From NCBI RefSeq assembly GCF_040361255.1, contig NZ_APNG01000009.1, positions 105,056 to 169,055 on the forward strand: 64,000 nt of DNA. Reading direction: 5' to 3'. The stretch is from Salinisphaera sp040361255 (lineage in GTDB: Bacteria; Pseudomonadota; Gammaproteobacteria; Nevskiales; Salinisphaeraceae). Positions 16,304 to 25,104 of the stretch are shown here, in pieces. The position numbers and the translations under genes are program-made. A model generated the notes under the pieces. It was not told where the DNA came from. It made no database searches and worked only from the letters and a program-made list of their open reading frames with translations. Every line of letters starts with the position of its first letter. The stretch's first letter is position 1.

Positions 16304-17095
16304 CTAGTCGTTCGTCTGCGGTGGCGCTTCTTTCTCCCCGTTCTCGCCGCTGTCCTTCGGCTTTTCGTTCGTGGCATCGGCCGCCTGCGCGTTGGCGTCT
16401 TCCCCGCCCGACGGGCCAGTCTCGGGCGGCGTCTGACTGGCCACTGCCGTACAGTTTTCATGCACGCTGTCGTCGACCTCCACCGTCAGCCGATCGCCAT
16501 CGCGGCTGAGTCGATTACCGTGCTCGCCTACGAACTTGTCCTTGCGACCAGCGGCCGGCATGACCAGGCGCCGGTTCCCCAGGCGTACGACCGCCCGCTT
16601 TGGCTCAAACGCCGCGGCCAGATGAAAACCATCGTCACAGCGATACTGTTCGAAGCTCAGCTCGGCATCCGTCGAACTGGGCACGAGTTCGAGCCGAACT
16701 TCAGATTCGTTTTTCAGCGGATTGATCGGTCGTGGTTTTTCCGACTTCCAAAGCACGTTACCGTCGGCCGCGAGAATCTCACCGCGCAGGCCGTAATCGC
16801 CGTCGGGATCGATCAGATCGCGCTCGATCTCCACATTGAAGGCAATCGATTTTCGGTCCAGATCGTGCAACGTGCGCTCGGCCACGATACGTTTGCTCGC
16901 ACCGTCCTCGCCCTGCTCGACCATGCTGATGCGCGCGCTGGCATCGCCCGGCAGCGCCTGGCTACCGGCGAGCTCGACCGTGCCCGCCACGGTGACAACC
17001 TCGGGTTCATCAGTGCCGCAGCCGGCGACCAGCAGAATCGCCAACATGCCCAGGCAACACCGGGCCCACGCCTGGCCAAAGTATCTATGCAACAT
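16304..17095 (-). CDS. Lipoprotein with YbaY-like and MliC-like (lysozyme inhibitor) domains
   Basis: The 263-residue protein has a lipoprotein signal (LGMLAILLVAGC, Cys ~26). Residues ~35-140 form a YbaY/YscW-type beta domain (VAGTVELAGSQALPGDASARI; IDPDGDYGLRGEI). A second domain around 148-220 resembles MliC: FEQYRCDDGFHLAAAF, VRLGNRRLVMP and a paired cysteine in VHENC. MliC proteins bind and block c-type lysozyme at the cell surface. The C-terminal ~40 residues are a disordered acidic Pro/Glu/Asn/Gly-rich tail. It shares its strand and a 12-base gap with the glycosylase gene upstream. The domain calls rest on pattern recognition. Confidence 0.7.
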   Translation of the reverse strand: MLHRYFGQAWARCCLGMLAILLVAGCGTDEPEVVTVAGTVELAGSQALPGDASARISMVEQGEDGASKRIVAERTLHDLDRKSIAFNVEIERDLIDPDGDYGLRGEILAADGNVLWKSEKPRPINPLKNESEVRLELVPSSTDAELSFEQYRCDDGFHLAAAFEPKRAVVRLGNRRLVMPAAGRKDKFVGEHGNRLSRDGDRLTVEVDDSVHENCTAVASQTPPETGPSGGEDANAQAADATNEKPKDSGENGEKEAPPQTND

Positions 17096-17107
17096 TAGGT
17101 TCTCTTC

Positions 17108-17776
17108 TCAATCGATTGATAACGCGAGAATTTGACTCACTTGGCATAACGGGCGTTCCGACGCCTGTTGCCAGCGATCAAAGACTGTCTGAATTTCGCT
17201 AAGCGCGGCACGGCTGGTAGCACGGCCGGTATAGGCGTCCCAATACGCCAACGCACGCAGGACCCAGTCGGTGAGCAGGAAGGTATCCTTGCCGCACATA
17301 CGCAGGAATGCGGGTGCCGAATTGCCGCCGAGTTGGGTGAACCGCTGACGTAGCGTTTGCCACAGTTCCACGGTTTCGTCTTCGTCCCAGTCCGCCAGCC
17401 ACACGCCGAAACTGCCGAATTCGTCGATGATCTTTTGCATGGCGATCGCGTTATCGCGGACCGCGAAGATCTTCTTGCGATGACGAATGAGGGTTTCATC
17501 GCGGGTTAACCGCTGTAATTGGGTATCGTCCATCGCCGCAACGCGGGCGGGGTCGAAATCGTCGAATGCGATCTCGAACGCTGGCCAGCGCGCATCCACG
17601 AGCCGATGCGTCAAACCGGCACGAAAAATACGGCGGTTCATTACGGACAGATAGCGATCATCGCCGATCATGGCCAGCGATTCCGGCGGCTCGGGGCGAA
17701 TCAGGCGCGATTCGAGTGCATCGGCGCCACCCACGCGTTCGCGGGCTCGTTGCTCTATAACCGAGAATTCGGTCAT
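17108..17776 (-). CDS. DNA-3-methyladenine glycosylase I family protein
   Basis: The 222-residue protein follows the Tag-like helix-hairpin-helix family: FEIAFDDFDPARVAAMDD, IRHRKKIFAVRDNA and a GGNSAPAFLRMCGKDTFLL segment with a buried acidic/aromatic environment. Members remove 3-methyladenine from alkylated DNA. It lacks the zinc-binding terminal His/Cys residues of E. coli Tag, so it belongs to the divergent Tag-like branch and substrate range is not certain. It is followed on the same strand by the YbaY-MliC lipoprotein gene. A 215-base spacer with the monooxygenase terminator separates it from the next gene. Confidence 0.75.
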   Translation of the reverse strand: MTEFSVIEQRARERVGGADALESRLIRPEPPESLAMIGDDRYLSVMNRRIFRAGLTHRLVDARWPAFEIAFDDFDPARVAAMDDTQLQRLTRDETLIRHRKKIFAVRDNAIAMQKIIDEFGSFGVWLADWDEDETVELWQTLRQRFTQLGGNSAPAFLRMCGKDTFLLTDWVLRALAYWDAYTGRATSRAALSEIQTVFDRWQQASERPLCQVSQILALSID

Positions 17777-17942
17777 GGGAATACAATCAGGTCGATAATT
17801 CGGCCAAGTTTAACCCAGACGCAGCGTAATCACGCTAACCTTCGGTATTGAAAGATTTCGCACTGGCGATTCGAGGGCTTAGCCGCGTCGTATAAGTACG
17901 GGCCGGCACGGCGCGCGTCGGGCGCTAGATCTTCGCTGCGCC

Positions 17943-17970
17943 AAAAAAAACGGGGGCCAACAGCCCCCGT
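17943..17970 (-). terminator. Intrinsic terminator of the flavin monooxygenase gene
   Basis: On the minus strand an 8-base G/C stem (ACGGGGGC at 17950-17957 paired with 17963-17970) with a 5-base loop is followed by a run of eight T. It lies about 20 bases after the monooxygenase stop at 17992. Confidence 0.9.
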
Positions 17971-17991
17971 CGATTCGACTTGAAGTGATTT

Positions 17992-19797
17992 CTAGCTGAG
18001 ATGGTGTACCGACTGCTGCCCGTACACCGGCGTATTCAGCCCTTCCATGCGCGCCTTGAGCTGCAAGGCGAGAAAGTGCGAATAAAACCTTGACTGGGCT
18101 AGGTTACCTCCATGAAACCATAGTGCTTCTTGCTGGGTTGGCTTCCACATGTTGCGTTGTTCGCCTTCCCACGGGCCCGGGTCCTTGGGCGTATCCGAAC
18201 CCAGCCCCCAGACCTTGCCGACCTTGTCGGCAACCGCCTGGGAGATCAGATCGGCAGCCCAGCCGTTCATCGACCCGTAGCCGGTGGCATAGATGACGAC
18301 ATCGGCGGGAATGTCGCGCCCGTCTTCGAGTTCAACGCTGTTTTTGGTCAGGCGGGCCACTTCGGCCCCGCTTTCGAGCTTGATACGGCCGTCGATGATC
18401 ATTTGCGATGCGCCCACGTCAATGTAGTAACCCGAGGCTCGACGCAGGTATTTCATGAACAGGCCCGAGTCGTCCGGGCCGAAATCGAGCATGAAACCGG
18501 CCTTTTCGAGTTTTGCATAGAAATCGGCATCCACCCGGCGGATCTCGTCGAACAGCGGTTTCTGGAAGTCCGCCAGCAGCGCGTAGGGAATGGAGGCAAA
18601 CAGCATGTCCGCTTTTTCGGTGGTTATGCCGTTGGCGAGCGCCTCCTCCGAATACAGCGGCCCCAGGGCATATTTCATCAGCGATTCGGACCGGGAAATA
18701 TGGGTCGACGAACGCTGGATCATGGTCACGTCGACACCGTTTTCCGCCAGCGCGGCACAGATGTCGTGGGCAGAGTTGTTCGAGCCGATCACCGCGACTT
18801 TCTTGCCCTCCATGCCGTCCGGACCGGGATGCTCGGATGAATGCTGCTGAATGCCTTCGAAGCGCTCCTGTCCTTCGATCGTGGGGACATTGGGCTTGGC
18901 CGACATCCCGGTGGCCAGCACCAAGTGGCGCGGTTCGAGGGTGATCTGTTCGCCGTCGCGATCGACCACCACGGTCCAGCGGCCTGTGGATTCGTCGTAG
19001 CTGGCCTGGCGCGCCTCGGTCGCCCCCCAGTAGTTGAGCTCCATGACCTTGGCATACATTTCCAGCCAGTCACCGATCTTGTCCTTCGGCGCGAACACCG
19101 GCCAGTTGCGTGGGAATTTGATGTAGGGCAGATGGTCGTACCAGACCGGATCATGCAGACACAGCGACTTGTAGCGCTTGCGCCATGAATCCCCGGGGCG
19201 TTCGTTCTTCTCGATAATCAGTGCGGGCACGCCGAGTTGGCGCAAACGCGCGCCCAGGGCGATGCCACCCTGCCCGCCGCCGATGATCAGCACGTAGGGC
19301 TGCGTATCGATGCCCAGCGATGCCAACTCCTGCTCGCGCTCTTCCTTCCAGGTGGGTTTGCCCTGGTCATCGCCATGCTTGGCTCCGAGTGGGCGGCTGT
19401 CGCCCATCGGCTCCTCGTAGCCTTTGAGTTCGGTCATGGTGGTCAGCAACGTCCAGATATGCCCGTCCTTGATGCGCATGAACCCGGAGCCGCGGGCAAC
19501 GGCCGTTTCGAATACGATCCACGCTTCGATCACGCCGTCGTCGGTCTGGGTCACGACTTCGCGTTCATCGAGCGACCAGTCGTGCGGCTGGGCCTGGTCC
19601 AGACAGCTTTCGAGCATGTCTCGAATGCCGGACTTGCCCTCGGCCGTCTTGATATTCCAGGTAAACGTAAGCATGTCGCGCCAGTAGCATTCGCTGGCGA
19701 ACAACGCCAGCACGGCGTCGATATCGTGCTGGATGAGCGCTTCGTCAAGACGATTGAGTACGGTATTGGCCTCGGCGGCCACGGTGGTATCGAGCAT
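17992..19797 (-). CDS. Flavin-containing monooxygenase with N-terminal SnoaL/NTF2-like domain
   Basis: The 601-residue protein has an N-terminal ~130-residue SnoaL/NTF2-like fold (EANTVLNRLDEALIQHDIDA, LFASECYWRDML). This is followed by an FAD-dependent monooxygenase with the first dinucleotide site GGGQGG at 173-178, an EKNERPGDSWRKRYKSLCLH segment, the second site IGSNNSAHDIC around 330 and an ATGYG motif near 510. The fusion is recurrent in FMO/Baeyer-Villiger-like enzymes of Proteobacteria and Actinobacteria. It would oxygenate a heteroatom or ketone substrate with NADPH and O2. The gene follows an SDR dehydrogenase and an AcoR-type activator on the same strand, suggesting an inducible alcohol-to-ketone-to-ester pathway; the substrate is not known. 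Confidence 0.85.
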   Translation of the reverse strand: MLDTTVAAEANTVLNRLDEALIQHDIDAVLALFASECYWRDMLTFTWNIKTAEGKSGIRDMLESCLDQAQPHDWSLDEREVVTQTDDGVIEAWIVFETAVARGSGFMRIKDGHIWTLLTTMTELKGYEEPMGDSRPLGAKHGDDQGKPTWKEEREQELASLGIDTQPYVLIIGGGQGGIALGARLRQLGVPALIIEKNERPGDSWRKRYKSLCLHDPVWYDHLPYIKFPRNWPVFAPKDKIGDWLEMYAKVMELNYWGATEARQASYDESTGRWTVVVDRDGEQITLEPRHLVLATGMSAKPNVPTIEGQERFEGIQQHSSEHPGPDGMEGKKVAVIGSNNSAHDICAALAENGVDVTMIQRSSTHISRSESLMKYALGPLYSEEALANGITTEKADMLFASIPYALLADFQKPLFDEIRRVDADFYAKLEKAGFMLDFGPDDSGLFMKYLRRASGYYIDVGASQMIIDGRIKLESGAEVARLTKNSVELEDGRDIPADVVIYATGYGSMNGWAADLISQAVADKVGKVWGLGSDTPKDPGPWEGEQRNMWKPTQQEALWFHGGNLAQSRFYSHFLALQLKARMEGLNTPVYGQQSVHHLS

Positions 19798-19864
19798 ATA
19801 GCTCCTCCTTATCTATCGCGATATATGGGCTGTCGTGCCCTTGTTGTGATTTTTTGTCGCCTGG

Positions 19865-20641
19865 CTAGAGCGAAAAACCGCCATCCACAGCGATCGCCTG
19901 ACCGGTTACGTGTTCGGCGCTGGCCAGATAGACGGCCATTTGCCCCATGTCTTCGGGCGTTTGTGCCACGCCCTGTGGCAGCAGGGTTTTCTGGTGGCGC
20001 TCCCAGGACTGCTCTTCGCTTTCACCGGGCTGGCGCCAGCGCCCGGACAGCCCCTCTTCGCCGCGCCACATGCCGGTACCGACAATGCCGGGACACAGGG
20101 CATTCACGGTGATGCCCTCGGCGGCGACCTCCTTGGCCACCGCGTTCGTGAACCCGATCACCGCGAATTTGGATGCCGAATAATGAGACAGATCGGGAAA
20201 CCCGACCTTGCCGGCGATAGAGGCCATATTGATGATGCGTCCGAAGCGGCGCGGGCGCATGACGGCCAATTCGGCCTGGGTCGACAGAAACACGCCCCGG
20301 GCGTTGACAGCCATGATCTGATCCCAGTCTTCGACATCGAGCTCGGCGATGCCCTTGATGCTGATCACGCCGGCGTTGTTGACCGCGATGTCGATATCGC
20401 CGAGCGCCTGTTCGGCCGTGGCGACCATCGCACCCACCGAGTCGACATCGCGTACATCCACGCCGATCGCGGTACTACGCCGTCCGGCGCGCTTTACCAG
20501 ATCGGCAGTCTCCTGGGCGATTGCGACATCGACATCGGCGACGGCAACATCCGCCCCGGCCTGCGCGAAGGCCAGTGCCACGGCCTGGCCAATGCCACGC
20601 CCGCCGCCCGTGATCAGGGCGACACGGTTTTCAAACTGCAT
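19865..20641 (-). CDS. SDR-family NAD(P)-dependent dehydrogenase
   Basis: ATG at 20641 is preferred over 20656 because AAAGGAG lies just upstream at the right distance. The 258-residue enzyme has the classical SDR elements: TGGGRGIG cofactor loop near residue 10, NNAG near 87, the catalytic Ser in NMASIAG, YSASK (Tyr/Lys pair) near 153 and the PGIVGT loop. Aspartates after beta-strand 2 (VADVD) favour NAD. It probably oxidises a secondary alcohol or 3-hydroxy compound feeding the monooxygenase 67 bases downstream. It is separated from the sigma-54 regulator gene by ~210 bases that should hold its promoter. Confidence 0.88.
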   Translation of the reverse strand: MQFENRVALITGGGRGIGQAVALAFAQAGADVAVADVDVAIAQETADLVKRAGRRSTAIGVDVRDVDSVGAMVATAEQALGDIDIAVNNAGVISIKGIAELDVEDWDQIMAVNARGVFLSTQAELAVMRPRRFGRIINMASIAGKVGFPDLSHYSASKFAVIGFTNAVAKEVAAEGITVNALCPGIVGTGMWRGEEGLSGRWRQPGESEEQSWERHQKTLLPQGVAQTPEDMGQMAVYLASAEHVTGQAIAVDGGFSL

Positions 20642-20723
20642 GTGTTCTCCTTTCACGTTGTGGTTATCGCCGTTCGTAGGACGGCTTCAATACGGGCAGG
20701 AGCAAAACCTGTGCCGGTTACGC

Positions 20724-20745
20724 AAGCCGTTGTTTCAACGGGCTT
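20724..20745. repeat. Imperfect inverted repeat upstream of the SDR gene
   Basis: AAGCCGTTG and CAACGGGCTT form a hairpin with one bulged G around a 3-base loop, between the regulator gene stop (20850) and the SDR start (20641). It could terminate the regulator transcript or be an operator in the SDR leader. No T-run follows. Confidence 0.35.
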
Positions 20746-20849
20746 ATGCCGTATTTCCGCAGGGAGATGACACAGTCCATGCAACGCTTGGCGCCACAGG
20801 TGTGGCAATGCGGCGGTGTGCGGCCGAGCGAGGCCGGGTTGTGTCGGCG

Positions 20850-22715
20850 CTAGCGCGCCGCGCGCAAGCGCTTGAGGCGGCGATGCACGGTCGAACGATC
20901 GACACCCAGACGCCGGGCCAACTCGGATACGTTGCCGTCGCACTCGGCAAGCTGGGCCTGGATATCCGGCGTAGCGCCGGGCCGGATAATCGCTTCGGGC
21001 AGATGGCGTGTTGCAATCACCCCATCGTCGGTGAGCGCCGATGCCACCTCGAGCGCATTGCGCAGTTCGCGCAGGTTGCCCGGCCAGTCATAGCGCGCCA
21101 GCCGCCGCGCCGCATCGGGCGTCAGCCGATAGCACTCGCCGTAGCACGCACCGATCTCGCCGAGCATGTGGGCGAGCAAGGCATCGAAATCCTGGCGCTC
21201 TCGCAGTGCAGGTAATGACAATGTTGCCGCATTCAAGCGGTAATACAGATCCTCGCGAAAGCGCCCCGCCTCGACCAGATCGCGCAGGCTCTGATGGGTG
21301 GCCGAAACCACACGCAGCTTGACCGGGCGCGGTTCGACGCCGCCCACCGGTACGACCTCGTTTTCCGACAGCACGCGCAGCAGCCGGGTTTGCAGGGCCA
21401 GCGGCATATCGCCGATTTCGTCCAGAAACAGCGTGCCACCCTGGGCGGATTCGATCAGCCCGGTACGACCCTTGCGCGCGGCGCCGGTAAAAGCGTTGGC
21501 GACATAGCCGAATAGCTCGGACTCGATCAGGTGTTCCGGAATGGCCGCACAGTTGACCGCCACAAACCGACCGCCGTCGTTGTATTCGTCATGAATGGCC
21601 CGCGCCAGTATTTCCTTGCCACTGCCGGTTTCGCCCTGAATGAGCATGGGAATGCCCCGCGCCGCCAGCTTGGTCGCACTACGGGCGAGTGTTTGCATGG
21701 CCGGATCACCATGATGCATCGCTGCCAATGCGTTGGGCGATGTCGAACGGGGCGCGAGCGTTTTCGGCGCCGGGCGTCGGGCGGGTGATATCGCGCTGGC
21801 GAATAACAAGGGCTCGCCGTTGGCATGCAGCAGACGTTCACCCGCCGGCTGGCCCCGCATGAAGGCGGGCAGATCGTCGATCTCGATATCGAACAGCCGG
21901 GAAATCGGCATGCCGATGAGTGCCTGCGGCGTATCGATGGCAAATCCGAGCGAACGCGCCAATGCGTCCAGCCCGCTCGGCGTCAATCCGGTAATGCGCC
22001 CCGCGCCGTCGAGCGACAACGCGGCATCGGGGGCGGTATCGAGAAAATCCGGCGTACGGGCCAGGCGCAATACCCAATCGTCGCCGGTACGCGCGACCAG
22101 ATTCGCCATCTCGATACGGCGTGCGGTGGCCTTGGCCAGGTGCAGGGCCAGGCGTTGGCTGGTCTTGGCCACGGGCGAGCTCAACTGCGACATGTCCAGT
22201 ACCGCCGCCAGCCCGCCATGCGTATTGAAAATCGGCGCCGCGGTGCAGGTCAGGCGCGTATGCGTACTGTCGAAATGATCGTCCTGATGGATGACCACCG
22301 GTTCGCGGCTGACCAGACAGGCGCCCACCGCACAGGTGCCGGCGCGGGATTCCGACCATTCGGCGCCGAGATAGAGCCCGGCCTGACGCAACTCGTCGTC
22401 GAGGCGCGGATTGCCCAGATAATCGACGGCGACGCCGCGTGCATCGGACAACAACAGCACGTAGTCGTCGGCCGCGATCTGATCGTAGAGCGCGGCCAGG
22501 CCGGCGCGGCTGATACGGATCAGCGACTCGGCCTGTTCCTGGTGCTCGCGCAGTATGGCCTGCGGCACGATATAAGCGTCCTGGGCCTCGGCGGGATCGA
22601 GCTTGTAATCGTTCACGCAGCGCAGCCAGGATTGCACCACCGACGTGTCGCGCCCGCTATGTTCGCCGGCAGCGACGCGTTCGATCTCCTTGACGTGCGA
22701 TTCTGTTGAAATCAT
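20850..22715 (-). CDS. AcoR-like sigma-54-dependent transcriptional activator
   Basis: The start at 22715 is chosen for the AGGAGA site ~8 bases upstream; it gives 621 residues. Domains in order: a GAF-type sensor (about 50-230, containing YVLLLSDARGVAVDYLG and AGTCAVGACLV), a PAS-like linker, an AAA+ core with Walker A GETGSGKE and Walker B GGTLFLDEIGD, and a C-terminal Fis-type HTH (VSELARRLGVDRSTVHRRL). The sigma-54 contact loop reads NAFTGA rather than GAFTGA. Such regulators activate alcohol, ketone or acetoin catabolism. It sits upstream of the SDR-monooxygenase pair on the same strand and is divergent from fadH, so the pair is its likeliest target. Confidence 0.88.
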   Translation of the reverse strand: MISTESHVKEIERVAAGEHSGRDTSVVQSWLRCVNDYKLDPAEAQDAYIVPQAILREHQEQAESLIRISRAGLAALYDQIAADDYVLLLSDARGVAVDYLGNPRLDDELRQAGLYLGAEWSESRAGTCAVGACLVSREPVVIHQDDHFDSTHTRLTCTAAPIFNTHGGLAAVLDMSQLSSPVAKTSQRLALHLAKATARRIEMANLVARTGDDWVLRLARTPDFLDTAPDAALSLDGAGRITGLTPSGLDALARSLGFAIDTPQALIGMPISRLFDIEIDDLPAFMRGQPAGERLLHANGEPLLFASAISPARRPAPKTLAPRSTSPNALAAMHHGDPAMQTLARSATKLAARGIPMLIQGETGSGKEILARAIHDEYNDGGRFVAVNCAAIPEHLIESELFGYVANAFTGAARKGRTGLIESAQGGTLFLDEIGDMPLALQTRLLRVLSENEVVPVGGVEPRPVKLRVVSATHQSLRDLVEAGRFREDLYYRLNAATLSLPALRERQDFDALLAHMLGEIGACYGECYRLTPDAARRLARYDWPGNLRELRNALEVASALTDDGVIATRHLPEAIIRPGATPDIQAQLAECDGNVSELARRLGVDRSTVHRRLKRLRAAR

Positions 22716-22829
22716 GCCGCACTCTCCTGTTGCCTGCGACCGTGACACAGCGCTCGGCGACGGACAATCGTCCAAACGGCGCAAGGACGGCGTTCGCCAT
22801 GGTGATCCCGGTTACCGATACAGGGTGGC

Positions 22830-22835
22830 TATAAT
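22830..22835 (+). promoter_or_regulatory. Consensus -10 element upstream of fadH
   Basis: A perfect TATAAT lies 38 bases before the fadH ATG in a GC-rich divergent intergenic region. No strong -35 hexamer was found at 16-18 bases, so an activator or an imperfect -35 may be involved. Confidence 0.45.
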
Positions 22836-22873
22836 CGGGCAGCGATGTCGTATCGATCAACTCGGTGAATAAT

Positions 22874-24892
22874 ATGGATTACCCGCGCCTGTTCGAGCCA
22901 CTGGATCTGGGCTTCACCCAGCTCAAGAATCGTGTGCTGATGGGCTCCATGCATACCGGCATGGAAGATTTTTTCTGGCATTACGACGAATTGGCCGCCT
23001 ATTTCGCCGAACGCGCGGCCGGTGGCGTGGGCTTGATCGTCACCGGCGGTATCGCCCCGAACGTGGCGGGCTGGGTATCGCCGATGGCAGGGCAGATGTC
23101 GCATCGCCTGCACGTGTGGCCGCACCGCAAGATCACACGCGCCGTCCATGCCGAAGGCGGCAAGATCTGCATGCAGATTCTGCATGCCGGCCGTTATGGC
23201 TATCACCCGTTCATTGTCTCCGCCTCGGATCGCAAATCGCCGATCACGCCCTACAAACCGCGGCGCCTGACCACCCAGGGCGTGAAAAACACCATCCGCG
23301 ACTATATTCGTTGTGCCGAGCTTGCGCGCGAGGCCGGCTACGACGGCGTGGAGGTGATGGGCTCGGAAGGCTATCTAATTAACCAGTTTCTCGTGGAACG
23401 TGTGAACGATCGCGATGACGAATACGGCGGCAGCGTCGAGAATCGTCAACGGATCGCGGTGGAAATCGTCGAGGGTATTCGCAAGGCCGTCGGCCCGGAT
23501 TTCATCCTGATCTATCGCCTGTCCATGCTGGATCTGGTCGAAAATGGCCAGCGTTGGGAGGAAATCGTGCGGCTGGCCAAGGCGGTGGAAGCCGCAGGGG
23601 CCACAATCATCAATACCGGCATTGGCTGGCACGAAGCCCGTATTCCCACCATCGTCACGCGTGTACCGCGGGCGGCCTTCGCCTGGGTGACGAAAGAACT
23701 CAAGGGCGAAGTCGCCCTGCCCCTGTGTACGACCAACCGTATCAACATGCCGGACGTGGCCGAATCGCTGCTGGCCGACGGCACGGCGGACATGGTGTCG
23801 ATGGCCCGCCCGTTCCTGGCCGACCCGGAATTCGTCAACAAGGCGGCCAGCGCACGCGTCGACGAAATCAATACCTGTATCGCCTGCAACCAGGCCTGTC
23901 TCGATCATACGTTCCAGTGGAAGCGTGCGAGTTGTCTGGTCAATCCGCGTGCCGGGCACGAAACCAAGCTCAATTTTCCGCCGGCGAAAAAATCGCGCGA
24001 TATCGCCGTGATCGGCGCCGGGCCTGCCGGCCTGGAAGCGGCAACTCGGCTATCGGAACGTGGCCATCGCGTGACGCTGTTCGATAGCGCCAGCGAAATC
24101 GGCGGCCAGTTCAATATGGCCAAACGTATCCCGGGCAAGGAAGAATTCCACGAAACCCTGCGCTACTACGCGCGCAAGCTGGAATTGCTCGACGTGGATG
24201 TGCGGCTGAACACGCTCGTGGACGCCGACGATCTGGTCGCGATGGGTTTCGACGACATCGTGATCGCCACAGGCGTCAACCCACGCACCCCGGCAATCGA
24301 AGGAATCGACCACCCCAGCGTGGCGTCGTATATCGACATCATTAACGGCCGCGTGGAGGCCGGGCGCCGTGTGGCCGTCATCGGCGCGGGCGGTATCGGC
24401 TTCGACGTGAGCGAATTTCTCACCCATACCCGGCCGTCGCCGGCCGAAGATGCACAGAAGTTCTTCGACGAATGGGGCGTGGATACCACCTTGAGCCATG
24501 AAGCCGGGCTGACCGAGCCCCACCCCGAGCCGTCGCCGCGCGAAGTGTGGTTGCTTCAGCGCACCGATGCCAAACCCGGCAAGGGGCTGGGCAAGACCAG
24601 CGGCTGGGCCCATCGCGCCTCGCTCAAGCACAAGGGCGTTCATATGATGGGCGGCGTGAGCTACGAACGCATCGACGACGCCGGCCTGCATATTCGCGTG
24701 AACGAGCAGACCCAGGTACTCGCGGTCGACACCATCGCGATCTGCGCCGGCCAGCAAACCCGGCGCGAACTGGCCGATACGCTGGGCGCACGTGGCATCA
24801 AGACGCATGTCATCGGCGGCGCGAAGCTCGCCGCTGAACTCGATGCCAAGCGTGCCATACGCGAAGCCGCCGAGCTGGCTGCGGGACTCTGA
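22874..24892 (+). CDS. fadH: 2,4-dienoyl-CoA reductase (FadH)
   Basis: The ATG at 22874 gives 672 residues, the same length as E. coli FadH, and aligns with its start (MDYPRLFEPLDLGF). The N-terminal TIM barrel binds FMN (old yellow enzyme family; KNRVLMGSMHTGMED). Cysteines in CIACNQACLDHTFQWKRASC bind the 4Fe-4S cluster, and the C-terminal half holds FAD and NADPH Rossmann folds (IGAGPAGLEAA; VAVIGAGGIGFDVSEF). The enzyme reduces 2,4-dienoyl-CoA during beta-oxidation of unsaturated fatty acids. It is monocistronic here, divergent from the sigma-54 activator gene. Confidence 0.93.
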   Translation: MDYPRLFEPLDLGFTQLKNRVLMGSMHTGMEDFFWHYDELAAYFAERAAGGVGLIVTGGIAPNVAGWVSPMAGQMSHRLHVWPHRKITRAVHAEGGKICMQILHAGRYGYHPFIVSASDRKSPITPYKPRRLTTQGVKNTIRDYIRCAELAREAGYDGVEVMGSEGYLINQFLVERVNDRDDEYGGSVENRQRIAVEIVEGIRKAVGPDFILIYRLSMLDLVENGQRWEEIVRLAKAVEAAGATIINTGIGWHEARIPTIVTRVPRAAFAWVTKELKGEVALPLCTTNRINMPDVAESLLADGTADMVSMARPFLADPEFVNKAASARVDEINTCIACNQACLDHTFQWKRASCLVNPRAGHETKLNFPPAKKSRDIAVIGAGPAGLEAATRLSERGHRVTLFDSASEIGGQFNMAKRIPGKEEFHETLRYYARKLELLDVDVRLNTLVDADDLVAMGFDDIVIATGVNPRTPAIEGIDHPSVASYIDIINGRVEAGRRVAVIGAGGIGFDVSEFLTHTRPSPAEDAQKFFDEWGVDTTLSHEAGLTEPHPEPSPREVWLLQRTDAKPGKGLGKTSGWAHRASLKHKGVHMMGGVSYERIDDAGLHIRVNEQTQVLAVDTIAICAGQQTRRELADTLGARGIKTHVIGGAKLAAELDAKRAIREAAELAAGL

Positions 24893-25104
24893 CCTCGCGC
24901 TAAGCGCCGCGCCATAGCGGCGTGAAGGCGGCGTCAAAGCGGGTGATGCGGCCGCGTCCGCCCGCTTTGGCACGCTTGATGCTGTTTGGACTGGACCGCG
25001 CCCGGTCCGCGTGTCGCGCCTGCACGTGTTCTACGGCGTAGGCTGTCGAACGAGCGCACGGTGCGTTGCCAAGCTCGCGGCGTAACCCCTTACGGACAGG
25101 CGTG

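Noticed and set aside
20776..20793. Sigma-54 promoter upstream of the SDR gene
   Set aside because: GG-to-GC spacing is 11 bases rather than the strict 10, so it is mentioned only as a possibility and not annotated.
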